This document shows positions 44,700 through 57,497 of a stretch of DNA of 64,000 bases, in pieces. Position 1 is the stretch's first letter; each line of letters begins with the position of its first letter. The DNA is from Tretioscincus oriximinensis (taxonomy: Eukaryota > Chordata > Lepidosauria > Squamata > Gymnophthalmidae). Made by a program: the position numbers and the translations under genes. The notes under the pieces were generated by a model. It was not told the origin of the DNA. It made no database searches and saw only the letters and a list, made by a program, of their open reading frames with translations. The DNA lies in contig JAJVDF010000016.1 of assembly GCA_022410635.1 (NCBI GenBank), forward strand, positions 83,396 through 147,395, in the 5' to 3' direction.

Positions 44700-47004
44700 G
44701 AACCAAACATTTTCTTTCTACACATTGGACCAATCATCTCTTACAGCCCAGATTTGAAAGAACTTACATGCAAATATGGTCCAATGTAACATTATTATAT
44801 GTATTTTTTCAGTTTCATATGCATCTGTGCAAGCATGCTCCTTTGTACTTTGAAATCAATACCTTTTGTGTGATGCCTCCCTATATACACAATTTTTCTG
44901 CTAAAGAGCAACACATGGATGTAAAAAAGAGAACAGCAACTCCAAGACTAACAGATCTTCGTACGCCTTCACTTTTCTGCCTTCNCAACTTATAAATAGT
45001 ATTGATGGAAGTCCCCAAAATAAATGCAACAAGAAATCAGAGTGAGAAAGGGAAAATTCAGTATGGATGAGATGCTCTGAAACTGGAGTCCTCAGCACCT
45101 GCACAGAGATTTTTAGAAATTAATTAAAAAGAAGCAGATTTAGAAAATAGCAAAAGCAACAACTACTAAATGGGAAATAATGTTCACAATATAAGGAACT
45201 ATGGATAGCATGGGTGACTGTTGCTTCTCTTTTCCCTCACATCTGAGAATGGTAGAGGTGATAGATTGCTACGTTTTTTCTGTCCACACCCATATCAGAT
45301 ACATCAAATATTGTGAATAGACCATTGTTCCAGTCTAGATTGAATCCACCAATAATCTGTTGACTGAAACGACCGGATCCTTGGGAGAAAAAATCACAGA
45401 GGCATAATAACATATACCCATTTAATCCATTTCAAAAGTCAAAACAGGTTGAGAATGGAAGAGATGAGATCACGAAACTCTTAAAAAAATACCTCCTGAA
45501 GTCAGCAGTGAGCTGAAGGACTATATCCAGAGGATGCCACTTTTCTGCTCATTGATGTATCATCCTGCCCTTAAGGATTACACGATGATGATTGGTGCAA
45601 AGGGAAAGGAAAGAAGCTGAAATGAAGGAAACCATTAGTAATAAACATGAGCTTCAGTGATTGATGCAGAGTGCAAGGGAAGAAGCTGAAACAAATTCAG
45701 ACATTGTGAACAAATCATTTGCCTGATCTCTCTTAAAATTGAAAAGGTATGTAAAATGGCATTGTAACCCAGGGATAAAATGGAAAGGGAACTATTGTGT
45801 AATTTCTTGACTTTTAAACCATTTTGAAGCCATCTTCAAAATGGTCCAAGAGCAGATACTCTGTTGTAAGGTTTTGAAGGAGTTGTACCCCAGAATTGAA
45901 GTACACCTTCAGTTCCAGTAAATCCAGTGAAATTTACTTATGTATAAATCCAACCAAGATAAAAAAGCTATTTATTTTGCTTCAAGACTCTAGCAACTCT
46001 TCCAAAAATTACATCTGAGTTGACATGGACGGCTCACACTGTAACTACAGCATCACTTTTTACAGTGTGGTTCTATGCATGGTTACAAAGCAATGTATTT
46101 TTTNATTATGTTTAAACACATGCTTAGTGACAAACATTTTTTGTCCTTGGAAAGCCACTGTCACAGAATAAACAAGATTCTTGGTGTGGTTTTGAAGATA
46201 AAATAATAATATAGAACAATAGTCTCTGTTCAACACACTAGTTAGACATCACAGATATCTAATTAATACCCTTGTATTGCTCAATGTCTTCTCAAAGGCG
46301 GACCACTACATCTTTGCTGATAAGACGAAACAGCAGGCACTATTATTTATAAAAGCCTTTCGGCTAGCACTCTCCTTTTCATCCTCCAGTCCCTGTTAAT
46401 TTCTTCCCTAGGTGACTCTGGTTCAGTTGGTGGTAAATAGTTTATATTTACACCAAGCAACTAGAGAGGAATTATCTTTCTGACCTTGGTGGCAATTGCA
46501 CCCTGTGTATTGAACTGACAGGTGAATCAGACACATTAATATGCTGTCTTTTTGGACTGCAGCATTTGTTTCTAAATTACATTTTTTTCCCAAGCATTCT
46601 CTGTTATCTCCAGCCAATTTTTTAAAGACATTGATATGTTTGAGTTCAAGTTTATTATGTCCATAGAATATCACAAAACAGAAGTGCAATAGAGTCATAG
46701 CAACATACAAACACAAACAAAGGGATTAATTGGGACTGTCCCACAATATATATTTTTATGGTGGCATATTACACAATATTGGACAATTTCCTTTCATAAT
46801 ACTCTTCCTTATTCATCATTTTAACTTGCCTGAGGGGAGTGGTAGAAGTGACAGCAGGCTGGTGAGTTGTACCATCACAGCCCCAGCAGTAGCGTTCTCT
46901 TCACCAGCTGCCTCCATTTAAAACCATCTTGCCTGAAGGGAATAAAGGAAGTCCTAGAAAATACTTTATTTTTTCTTTCCAGCATTTAGTTCCCTCTCAT
47001 CCCA
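44700..47004. other. Non-coding stretch
   Basis: A+T-rich with no recognised gene or family. Confidence 0.5.
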
Positions 47005-47125
47005 TATCATATCTATTACATTGTAAGCCTGAGGGTACAGAACTGCTGTATATTACAAACATTTTGTTAGCCACTCTGAGACTCTTTGGAAGGTTTAAAA
47101 GAAAGGTAAAATTCAGTAAATATAT
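47005..47125 (+). repeat. L2-type 3' end remnant
   Basis: acattgtaagcctgagggta followed by gttagccactctgagactct and a decayed aaaggtaaaatt end matches the general form of L2-clade tails in reptiles (taagcc...ctgagactctt...). Decayed and short. Confidence 0.45.
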
Positions 47126-47127
47126 AA

Positions 47128-47155
47128 TTTCAGAGAAATAGCCATGTTAGTCTAG
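47128..47155. repeat. Short fragment resembling a PLE terminus
   Basis: tttcagagaaatagccatgt then tagtctag nearly repeats the outermost end of PLE copy C at 41528-41555 (ttcagtgaaatag, gtgttagtctag). Only 28 bp, so it could be a relic of an extremely truncated copy. Confidence 0.4.
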
Positions 47156-47260
47156 TAAATATATAAAAAATATGTATATTCAGTAGGTTATTCATGGGGA
47201 ATTGGAGAAATGATTAGCAATCATATATATAGCATATATATAGCAATCATATATATAGAA

Positions 47261-47344
47261 TAGGCAACTGTTCTGGTTTTTTTTTTAGGGTTAATATATA
47301 TTAAATATATATATATACTAAAAAAAANCCAGAACAGTTGCCTA
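47261..47344. repeat. Near-perfect hairpin with 26-bp arms
   Basis: taggcaactgttctgg plus a T run (47261-47287) is the reverse complement of an A run, one N, and ccagaacagttgccta (47319-47344). The 31-bp spacer is TA-rich. Just to the left, 47208-47258 holds a short tandem array of agcaatcatatatat units. Confidence 0.9.
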
Positions 47345-47695
47345 TGCTACTATCAGCAAATGCACACACACTCATTAGTGTCTTTAGCTCTAACCTTGCA
47401 AAGCAAAAAAAACACCCTCCCCAAAGAAACAAAAGATCCAAGCCCCCAAAATCACAAATAATAAGAACAAAAAATAGCCCCCACTGAATCCTTTGGGCCC
47501 CAATCCTACAATGCAAAAGCAAAAAAGAAAACTGTAATAACCTGCTGTTTTTTACATTGGTTTTAGTATAACAAAGTTTCATTAGCAGATGAGACCATGA
47601 CAGAGAATCTTAGCTGATGTAGAGAAGGAGGGGGAAAGGATGGAGGGGTTGTGACATGACCCATGCCAAGGGATCTCCCAGGNAAAGAGTCAAAT
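47345..47695. other. Non-coding gap between hairpin and SINE
   Basis: Nothing recognised. Confidence 0.5.
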
Positions 47696-47960
47696 GGCAT
47701 GAATGGCTCAGTGGCTAAGGAGACGGTCTTCCATCTGGTAGATCGGGTTTCAAAATCCTGTGTCGGACATGCGGAGGGGTGAACGCCTTCCACTAGCCTG
47801 CAGCTCTAGCCAACTCAGCTATTCGAAAGAGATGCAAATTCGCAAATTCATCATTAACTTGATGGGGAAGATAGAATAAGATGTAAGCCTTCGGGTGAAA
47901 ATTACCCCTGTAAGCCACTCTGGAAAAGAATGGTATGTAAAAACTTGATTCTTCTTCTTC
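47696..47960 (+). mobile_element. tRNA-derived SINE, copy 3
   Basis: Plus-strand copy of the family at 7.5 and 24.6 kb: ggcatgaatggctcagtggc (A box), cgggtttcaaaatcctgtgt (B box, with cg decayed to ca), caactcagctattcgaaaga, taagccttcgggtgaaaatt, ccctgtaagccactctgg and a final (ttc)n at 47949-47960. Essentially full length. Confidence 0.85.
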
Positions 47961-47981
47961 AAGGGCAGACCACGAAACTAA

Positions 47982-48358
47982 GGCTGCATCCACACGCAGC
48001 AATGATGTCTGCATAGGAGCACCGTCCCAACAGATATAATGGCAGTTTGTCAGAGATGCAGTGTTTGCAAACCTGCCTTACTGCAGGTTTCATGAGAGCT
48101 GATATTTTCAGCTCCCATGGATCTATGCTCTGAAAAACTGCTGCTTTTTCGAATGTGGCCTGCTCAGCCGGGCCCCCCAACAATCAGCAAAGAGCAGGTA
48201 AAGCAAACATGGCAGAGGGAAGACACCACTTAGCCACTCACAGGCTGGTGCTTCCTTTCTCCCGCTCAACTATGGCACTGGAGCGTGAGTTGTGCATTTG
48301 GCCGCCCACCCATGAGGAAAAGTAGGAGCACTTCCAAGTCCCGTGTGTGGATGCAGCC
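47982..48358. mobile_element. GGCTGCAT-family inverted-repeat element
   Basis: Left ggctgcatccacacg and inward-read right ggctgcatccacacacgg agree over 14 bases, the best-preserved ends in the window. The flanks are taa and tga, a probable 3-bp duplication with one change. The 377-bp interior has no coding capacity that I recognise. It lies 21 bp downstream of the SINE tail. Confidence 0.75.
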
Positions 48359-48361
48359 TGA

Positions 48362-50429
48362 GGCTTGGAGGATCAGAAGACCTTTAGTCCGTGCAGAGGA
48401 TTAGAATCAAAGGATCCAATGATTAATGAAGCTGGGGATTCACAGCCAGGCTCTAGTTATTTATGAAAGGCTAAAAATAGATATGCACAAACTCACAATT
48501 GGGTTATTCCAGATTTTAAAAACACTGCAATTTGACTTTGTAATCTGCANTGGTAAATCCAGCTCTCCAGGAATGAAGCTACATTAAAAGCACATGTCGG
48601 AAATGTACCCGAGGCAGTTTTAAACCACATTTTTGTTACATGTAAATATAGCCTAAGACAATTTTCAGCTCTTTTTGTTTTTATTTTATCTCTCTTAGAT
48701 TTTTTCACATTGTTAGTGTAATGAATCTGCATACCTAATGTTGAACCTGAGGCTGTGGATTATTTCTGCAGAAATAATAAACAAAGGGAGATTGTGATGT
48801 TGCTGAAGAGAAGGGAAGCCCTGTGGGGAAAGTGCAATATTTCTTCATATTCAAAGTATTCCACTCTCTGGATACACATCTGTTTATTTTATCTTTTCCT
48901 TCAAAATAACCCAGTTTGGGACCTGTGTCTATTTAGTATAATTAGCCCATTCTTAGGTAGTTTGGGAACGTTATACCCTACTGAATCTCGGTTGCAGGGG
49001 AACACTGTAGGGTTTACACTGTAGATTACAAAGTTGAAAATACAACAAGAGTATCAAAAGGCAGGACAGGGACTTTTAAAGGAAATTAAGGCTCATGGGT
49101 GTTGTTGTGTCCCCAAGGATATTCCCAAAACACATACACCCCTCTAAGAATACCAACAAAGATATCAAAATATGGATATGTCCTTCTAAATGCTGATTTT
49201 TTGGTATCCATAGGAAAAAATTTGGGCACCCAATTTCCTGCTCTATTATTCTGTCTCTACCTATCTACCTCCTTTCAATGAATTTTTCTTGCACCTGTTT
49301 CCATTTCAGTCCTCAATCATCAGTGATTATTTTTTAGGTGCAGGTTACTTTTTCTTACTTGTTTTTAATTTTTTCTGAATAACTGTTTTGCATGTACTGT
49401 ACAATGAACGTTACTTTGATGATAATATATTTCACACATCAGCAGCACAACAGAAAAATAAATAACTGAATTGTTCACTATAGATTAATTGTACAAATCC
49501 AGTAGAAGGTGTTTGCAGCAACTTCTACATACAGTACTACATTTGGACCAGGTTAACTATTTCCTACTAACATGGCAAGCACTTGCCAGAATGATTCCCA
49601 AGAGGAATAGAAAACCCCTATGGACCTTTCTTTGGCACACTTCATGGCATACATTAAAGTTAGCCTCTTGCTTAAATATTCCCAACTAGACACAATGAAG
49701 GTATCACAGCACCACTAGCTGTGCATTTGTAGAATGCCAACAAAATATCCTTGGCTGAAGCTTTGAATCTGAAGATTTTTTAGTTCCACCCCNTCCAAAG
49801 GAGGAAGAGGAGAGGCTGTGGTCAATGACACACACACCGTTTCTCCACTTTCTTCTTGGAGATCCCGACCAAGTTTGAATTCCACTTCATGTAACAAGGT
49901 ATGTGATACAGAAGCTTGCTGCCACTGAGAAAAGGTAGGCTGTTCATTTATAAGAACTCAAAAATATGGCTTCAACCACATAATTTTAAGAAAGCTCAAA
50001 AGTGACTTAGTAATGCATGGAGACANTGCTATTCCCATCTCACTTTTAAGTAATGTTAAAGTCTAAAGAATGTATTTTGGAAGTGACCTTTAATTTGGAC
50101 TAAGGCACAAGCATATGGAACAACACTATCAATAAGCTGTTTCTAAGCCATTCTTTAAAAAAATCATATGCATATGTATCCTATTTTTACGGCATGTAGT
50201 TCCTGCTAGCACCATGCACTTAGATTAAAATAACAGTTGTTTCACTGAAGGTATTTGAATGATACTATGGCCGAGTTCTCATGTAACAATTCCCCTGCAC
50301 TAATTCCGTACATTTCCAGCTCCATTTAAAACCAATTTCCTCATTCACACAACATTTATGTTGGCTTCTGGACTTAACATCTGCATTGGTTGGGTAATTC
50401 ATTTTCATAATCCAGTGGGTATGTCCTCT
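48362..50429. other. Non-coding stretch
   Basis: No gene or named element. Confidence 0.5.
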
Positions 50430-50685
50430 ACCTGTCCCCTGTTCCTCTTCTTGTGCTTTGCTCCTCTTCTTGCACTTTGCTCCTCTTCCTTTGCCCAGTT
50501 CCTCTTCCTATGCCCCATGTCCCAATTCTCTTCCTGTGCCCCACTCTTCCTGAGCTTTGCTCCTCCTGTGCCCTGCTTCTCTTCCTACAACCCATGCCAC
50601 GCTCCTCTTCCAGTGCCCCACACCCATACTCCTCTTCCATGCTTGCTCATCTTCCCACACCCCACTCTGCTCCCCCCTTTTTAGG
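50430..50685. repeat. Minisatellite, unit about gctcctcttcctgtgcccc
   Basis: Roughly a dozen imperfect 18-24-bp units with ctcctcttcc and tgcccc as constant parts. The Ser/Leu/Pro-rich plus frames and Glu/Gly-rich minus frames come from the repeat itself. Confidence 0.88.
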
Positions 50686-51829
50686 CTGCCTGACATTTGC
50701 GCAAAAGTAAACCTTCATTAGAAAAATATTATTGGAAATATATATGTTGATTATACATAAAACTGGGACCCAACAACAAAAGAAGTTTCAAAGGCTAGAA
50801 CAGAAGTGGTGGCACAGCAGAAGTGCACAGCAACTCTGCNCCAGGACTTCCCATTAATGCCCATTGGTTTTTCTGTATACTGGATAACAGCATGGTTAGC
50901 CCAAATTGGGAAGAACTTGAGGGCGAACTCTGTTCCAGCAACATGTGGCTTTGTGAATTACACATTGGGAAAGCACTCCCACTCTGGATTATAGGGGAAC
51001 TGCGTGTGATCAGTGCTAAGCCACACAACCTCTGCCTATAAGTTGAATCAATCTAATGTTACTTCCAGTGTATGGATGTATGGAGATTCTTACTGGCAAA
51101 TATTCCCCCAAGAACCTATCTTTTTCTTGACCATCCATATGGATTTTTCTTTACATAAGTATGTAATATTATTATAAGTATGTACACAATTCTAATAATA
51201 GATTGAAGATGCCTTTCTCATATTTATAAGGTAGAGTACACAATATAAGTACATTTTGAGTGGGCTTCATTTGTCAGGGATAATTAGTTTCAGATACTTT
51301 AACAGAGTAACTCTTTGCCTTCAAAGAGGATATTATATTTGCCTAATTGCATTTGAGTGCTAAACAGTGTAAAAGATAATGTTTCCTGAGAATGACTTTT
51401 CTTTTGTCTCTTTACCTAGTAGGAAGTTCACTGCCTGTAATAAGGGTCAATAGAAATTGGCTATTAATTTGAATAAATAATCAAAAAATCACAAGCAACT
51501 AGTTCAAAGAACTTCTTTACCCAACTTAAATTCCTATGAGATGTCTTCAGTATGTAATGAAAGCTGTGGATTCTTCATTTATGTTACAAACTAAGCAAAA
51601 ATAACGCTCAGCAATAAAGGTGTCTTTACTCTGCTAGTTATGGTTTATCAGTCATTCTTCAAAGTTCAGGAACAGAGGTTTCTTCTAGATAGATCTTTGG
51701 AGAAGGAATTTTTGATGCTCCCTTTTCTCTGTGAAGACAGAAACCACTTCATTGGGATGAGGAGATCTCAATGCATCATCTTGTAAGAAGAACCATAGAC
51801 GTTCCATCTGACAAGTAAATCAATTAATT
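50686..51829. other. Non-coding stretch
   Basis: No gene or named element. Confidence 0.5.
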
Positions 51830-52700
51830 TGCCGCCGTTGGCCAGGCTCCCCGATTGACACCATGAGACAAATTTCAGGTTTAACAAGTGTTTAATAATA
51901 ACTTAACATCATGGCAAAACCTAAACGCAAACCCGTGACAATACACGAACCCCAAAACATACTAATTAAAGTACATTTGAACAGTAAATAACTACAACAT
52001 AACCCAGAANCAAAACCTAGAGTTGGAGGAAAGGCCATGGCTGTAAGGTAGGGAAGTGTGGCAGGCGCAGCAGCTTGCCTGACAATGTTGGTCAGCCATC
52101 CAGTCTGACNCAGGCCACGCCCCTCTGCTGTGGCCCCTCCCAGCTGCCTGCCCCTCTTGGCGTGGCAGCCTGACCCTGCTGCCCAGCCTGGGCCGTCCAG
52201 CAGACTCCAACTGCCCACGCTCNTCACGTGGGTCCATGTCTGGCCACTCTCCTGGTGGCCCCAGCCCATGGCAGTCTGCCCTGCTCAGGCCATCCAGCAG
52301 CATGCCAATTGCCCACTTTCATGAGCATTGCTCAAGCTTCACCTTGAGCCCCAGAGGATCAAGGAGGATACAAGGGCTCCCAAGGATCATTCCTGTGTAC
52401 AGCCACCTCCATGACTCAGATTTGCGTTCGGCCTTGCCCATCCCCTTGGCAGGCTCCACAATTCCAAACCTTTTAAGAAGGCCCCCTATGAACTATGGGA
52501 TAGCCAGCTGAGAGGCGGAAGGAAGGCCGCCTGGGCTTTAAATACCCCCGGTGCCCTTCCGATGATGTCAGAGGGTGTGCGATGCCCGGCACCCACTTCT
52601 GGGTGCCGAGATGCGCAGCCCAGAGCGTCCCGTCCCCGGCCAACGGCAGCAAAAAGGGAGGCCGGCCAAAGGCTGCCAGTAAGTCCCTCTTCCTGATCAT
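51830..52700 (-). mobile_element. GC-rich LTR-retroelement-like block, copy 2
   Basis: Minus-strand order: TATA-like ggtatttaaagccc at about 52531-52544, a stretch matching 25840-25990 (tgtacacagg, ccttgatcctctgg, tggagcctgcc), a GC-rich part containing two imperfect ~100-bp units (each with a gtgggca(a/g)ttgg...gctgctgga or ctgctgga core, near 52300 and 52210), and an A+T-rich end with attattaaacacttgttaaa at about 51880-51898. This fits a non-autonomous LTR element or a rearranged one. It is the most CpG-rich part of the window, and the minus and plus frames here are compositional. Borders are approximate. Confidence 0.4.
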
Positions 52701-55700
52701 TCCATGTATATAAGGTACCCATATATGGAAATGGTGAGATTAGAATAAGGTGACAGAATTCATACAGCATTCCAGTTGAATTGCATTCTATGCAATTCAA
52801 AAAACAATTCTCTTTCATTATAGTCAAAATAGTCTATTTCTGTTTTTCTCCCACACCCCAGCTCACAAAGATTCCTAAACGTCTGATGTTATTATANGAA
52901 AAGAAGCCAGATTATGTCTAGCATCAGTTTCAACCAATACAACTTTTGGGTATAGACCAACATAGAAATGTAAATAAACAAACAAACAAACGAGTGGTCA
53001 GAGAACATGGGAACTGAAAGAATTCAAATTCCTCTGTTCAGTGAATTAAGTAATTTTTTATTTAATAGTGTGAGATTCCATTCTTTTGACCCACATTGAA
53101 CTCCAGCTAAGCACATGTGAACATTTTTAGAGAAGAACCAAATCCCTAGTTCAAAAAATAATAATGGTTGCATGATGAAGCACTATATCAACTCGAGCTA
53201 TCATTGAGTGGGTGGTAAATATCATTATCTTTATGTATTCCTAAAGCACTGAAGAACCATTACTTATTCGTTATTCCTGTTTGTGACTTGTCTCAAATTG
53301 AATACAGCTGCAAAGACTGCTGGGCTGCTGAAATGACTTCTCCTAATGTCAGCACAGGATGGGGTAAAGTGTCCTTTCCTTCTTTTATCTCTACATCCAT
53401 TTAAATCAAAATGAAGAACAATAAGACAGTTATTAACCCTCAGATTTCAGGAGAACCGCAAACAGGACAGTGTTCCTATAGTTAGAGACAAATGAATGGT
53501 CAACAGTGATTAGAAAAAAAAGTAGAAGCGCTTAAATAATGTTTGAGAAGAAAAAATGTTTGTGTTATTAACTTCCTAACACAATAAATATACTATCAAG
53601 CTTTTTTACTTCTTTTTTACTATCAAGACATTTATTACAAGTCACCTATTTATTAAACCTATTATTTATATAGATATACATTATTTATATACCATGTCTG
53701 TTGTGTATCAGATTTAAACAGTGTATGTTAGAAACATACACTGAAAGATTTAATTACAGAACACTTCCTATTGACTTACTTGCTTACTGTCGATACTTGT
53801 ACTGAAGCTGCTTCCATTCCATTTTATACAATGAACTCCCAATATCATGAAAACCCTTCGTTTAATTTTTAGCTAAGCAAACAAGCAAACAGTGAACGAA
53901 ACTGATGGAGAGNTTAATTGTATCAATCCATCAACCTCTAAATTTGCTTCCTTTCAAATTTTGTCTTTAAATCCAAGGGCTATGATGGAAAGACACCAAG
54001 TTTAAAATTCTCCAACTGTCAAATGCTGTTTTACTAATTATTGGGCTTCCAAGGCAATCATACAACTGTAATCATTCACCTCATGCCTGGAAACATAAGT
54101 CTTGTTCTTTTGATGAATATTTATAAGACAGTGTAAAGCAGTCTACTTTCTTTTCCCTTTAGGCAAGACAATTTGGAGTTCATCAATATGTATTACCAAG
54201 GACTTTTATAAAAGGCACTTCAAAGGAAATTCATCAGGCATTCCTTTTGTCTTGATTTCTGTTAGACTGATACTTCCTTTTGACAAGTATCAATAAATTA
54301 TCCTCTGATGGCCAGAAACTTGATGTCTTATTCAGAAACTTCCTCACACAGCATGATTTGGCGCTAAGTTTCCCAAGGAATTATTAGCATCTGTCCAATA
54401 ATTTAACAGCAAAAATGCAGTGATGAAATTATGAAACAAGAGATCTTGTACTTCTGCTGTGTAAAAACTGTTAACACATTAATGTCTGAAAATGTTTCCC
54501 ATAGTCCTGCAGTTCTTGTTCCAGGCTTTTGCAATTGAACATTACTGTGGTTTAAAACAAAAACAGAAAATGCAGATGTGGTGGGTTAAATTCAAATGGA
54601 ACAATACGCAAATTAAAAACAGATTAACACAGGTATGCATAGTGTTGGGTGGGATCTTTATTTTTTCCTCAGAGGGGTAAATTTTGTTTCAACCATCACA
54701 TTAAAGGATTCATTTCTGAACAAAAGCAATCCAGATTAATATTAGAAAAGAATTCTCTCTGNTAATAAATGGGTGAAGAAAAATAAAACTCATTTAATTT
54801 TTATACATTACATACATTCTTTAAGAAGTGCATTTTTCTCCCCCCCAAAACATGAAAAATAATCTTTCAAGGAGATTTATCAAAAATTTCTGATGCACTT
54901 GATTCAATTCCTATGCACTTTCTTCCAGAAAATAATTACATAATTGCAACTTAAAGTTCCTTAACATTTTTTAGGTTAGGGCATAGCAGAATGTGATAGT
55001 CCTAATTTATTGCCTATGAATAGAGCAGAAAAATTGGATAACATTTTGTCCATGGTATAAACCTCAGCAAACAATCTTATGAATTATTAAATNGACATGT
55101 CTTCAAAAATCTCTTTAATGAGCTATGCTTAATCAAGAGAAAAAGACAAAGTAGATCACAGATGTCCTGTTCTCCATCATCAATTCATTCTGCCTGTAAT
55201 TGCTCACTAGAGTTTCCTAAACCTGTAGCGTTTATTAATGAACTATATATACATATGAACTTCCTTCAAATCCAATTCAATTATGGAAAATGTAATTTTG
55301 CTTGAAAAATACTATCCAATGGAAAAATTATAGGTTTTATAAGGAGAAAAATACTTATGAACTAAAATATGTAAACTAAAATAGATAACTGAAATTCAGT
55401 AGGTTGATGCCTATCAACTATCCAAACATTATACAGAAAAACACATCCTTGGACGGACGCATTGGCAAGATATATCATCATCCTGAATTGCCAAACTACT
55501 GTGCTTTGATCTCAGTTAAGCTGGCCATTAACCAAATGAAAGTGAGGCCAGCTAATTTTCTCACCCTACGAACAACAATACTATTTTCTTTAGAAACCCC
55601 ATAATTGCTTCTGCTAGGTGGGAAATGTGAAATGCTTAGATTTTTGAAGCTAGTTCTCATCAACCTTGATTAGGAAATTTTAATTGCTTGGCTTAGATAC

Positions 55701-56625
55701 TTTATATACTATTCAGAATAGATGCTTAGTATTACATCCTGTAAAACTTCAGATTCTGGTTTTTAATTGTAAATGGATAGACACTGCATTTGTAATATAT
55801 TCTTTTGCTTGCACGTTGGCCAACAAGATTTGTGTTTCGTTAATAAGAACTATGCATCCCTATCCCTTTTAATAATATCAAGTGAAGCTGGATTTAAAAG
55901 CAATTTCTAAATGGAGAGAAATAATAGCACCAGCATGATGTATTTTTTAAAATGTTAGAATAGGATCTAGAGATCCAAGATTCAGTGATAAAAGGCCATT
56001 GGGGAATCCAGTCCTATTTCANAGGCTTTCTATGGAGACATAGTTGTGAAGATAATATTCTTCATACAATCCCTTCTAATGAAAAGTAAATTATAAATGC
56101 AATAAAAAAGAAATAAAATTACCGGTAGTTAAAAAATAAAAATGGTTTAAAAAGAAGTAAAATGAGCATTTCAAGCTCCTTCAATAAATTACCTATTAGA
56201 ACATTTGCAGTTCTTAATTCAAAAGAAACATCACAAATGCAACTTCAAAATACACACACAAAAAAGAAAGCTTAGGGGCATTGCTTCTTTAATGTATCAT
56301 TTNAAAAAGAAGCAGCAGCAATTTCAGCAGGTGCAAATTATAATGCTGGCATCCCTTTCACTTTGATGCACCATTAAAGAGGCAGAATCATTCTCCTGTT
56401 GTTGTTCTTTCCTTCTGATAACTCTAGCTGATATCTCTTCCTTGTTTGCGGCACTATGAAGAAGACTTGGCGATACATGCTAAGTGTTTTTTTTGCAGTC
56501 CAGCCGCAATAAACGCTGTTTTCCACAGAATAAACTATTGCTCAGATATTCAGGCATTGTTGCAGAGAACACCCGTACTCTCGTGAGTGTCAGTGTGTGC
56601 ACAAATTAGACACGAGATGTTAAAC
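52701..56625. other. Long A+T-rich non-coding stretch
   Basis: No gene or named element over nearly 4 kb. It includes an (aaac)n run at 52974-52991 and TTTA-like segments near 53650-53690. Confidence 0.5.
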
Positions 56626-57304
56626 TTAAGAACATAAGAAGAGCCATACTGGATCAGGCCACAGCCCATCAAGTCCAGCATTCTGTGTCACNCAGGGGCC
56701 CACCAGATGCACCTGGGCAGTCCGAATATAGGAAAGCAAAATATGCTCTTGTTCATGACTCCCAGCAAATGGTATTTCAGGAGTCCTGTCTGTTGCTCCA
56801 TCCCGGAGGCAACATCCAGACATCCATCCTAGTATCCATTTATACCCTTGGTATCCATAAACCTGTCTAGTCTTGTCTTGAAACTATCCAAGCTGTTAGC
56901 TACCACTACCTCTTCAGGAAGTAAATTCCACAAGCCGATGACCCTCTGGGTGAAAAAATACTTTCCTTGGTCTGTTCACACTTTTCTACCCAACAGTTTT
57001 AAGGAGTGNCCTCTGGTCCTANTTTGTGGGAGAGAGAAAACATTTTTCTCTATTCACCCTGTCTATGCCATGCATGATTTTTTACACTTCAATCAGATCA
57101 CCTCTCAGATGTCGCTTTTCAAGACTGAAGAGGCCCAGATGTTGCAGCCTGACTTCGTAAGGGAGATGCTCCAGACCCTTGATCATTTTTGTTGCCCTTT
57201 TCTGCACCTTCTCCAGTTCCAAAATGTCCCTCTTGAGATGTGGTGACCAGAATTGAACACAGTATTCCAAATGTGGCCTCACCACAGATTTATAAAAAGG
57301 CAAC
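56626..57304 (-). mobile_element. CR1/L3-like LINE 3' part
   Basis: Antiparallel copy of the element at the left edge. The minus frame reads [40 protein letters not shown] and [20 protein letters not shown] up to a stop after DLIEV, then continues decayed through the RT C-terminus and 3' UTR to cataagaa at 56630. The glutamine codon that is a stop in the first copy is intact here. Homology ends at about 57304, giving a similar 5' truncation point to that visible copy. Confidence 0.92.
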
Positions 57305-57391
57305 AATCAAGAATGCGGCAATTATTTCTATTGGTTGTTATGAGGGGGAAAAAAAACTNCGACAAGATCAATGAGCTATGTTACAGAACTG

Positions 57392-57497
57392 GGCCACTGG
57401 TCACGGAATATACATGTTTGGTGTGCATGGACACGCAATTGCTATATTCCGGATTATAGCTTTGTAGCGTTTTTAATGTCTTTATGTGCACACAGCC
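57392..57497. mobile_element. Short GGCTGCAT-family derivative
   Basis: It shares gacacgc(a/c)attg, tatattccgg and atagctttgtag with 58482-58632, and, reversed, with the left part of the element at 15452. The right end reads inward as ggctgtgtgcacat. About 106 bp, probably an internal-deletion derivative. Confidence 0.5.

Noticed and set aside
50358..50710. Leu/Ser/Pro-rich plus frames and Glu/Gly-rich minus frames
   Set aside because: They translate the minisatellite units.
51892..52511. Several 64-125-codon frames on both strands suggesting a GC-rich exon
   Set aside because: The block behaves as a repeat related to 25.8 kb; frames overlap on opposite strands and contain ambiguous bases, with no protein family.
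57082..57306. Independent small gene with an RT-like product
   Set aside because: It is the antisense copy of the same CR1 RT segment seen at 90-310 and has a stop after 74 codons.
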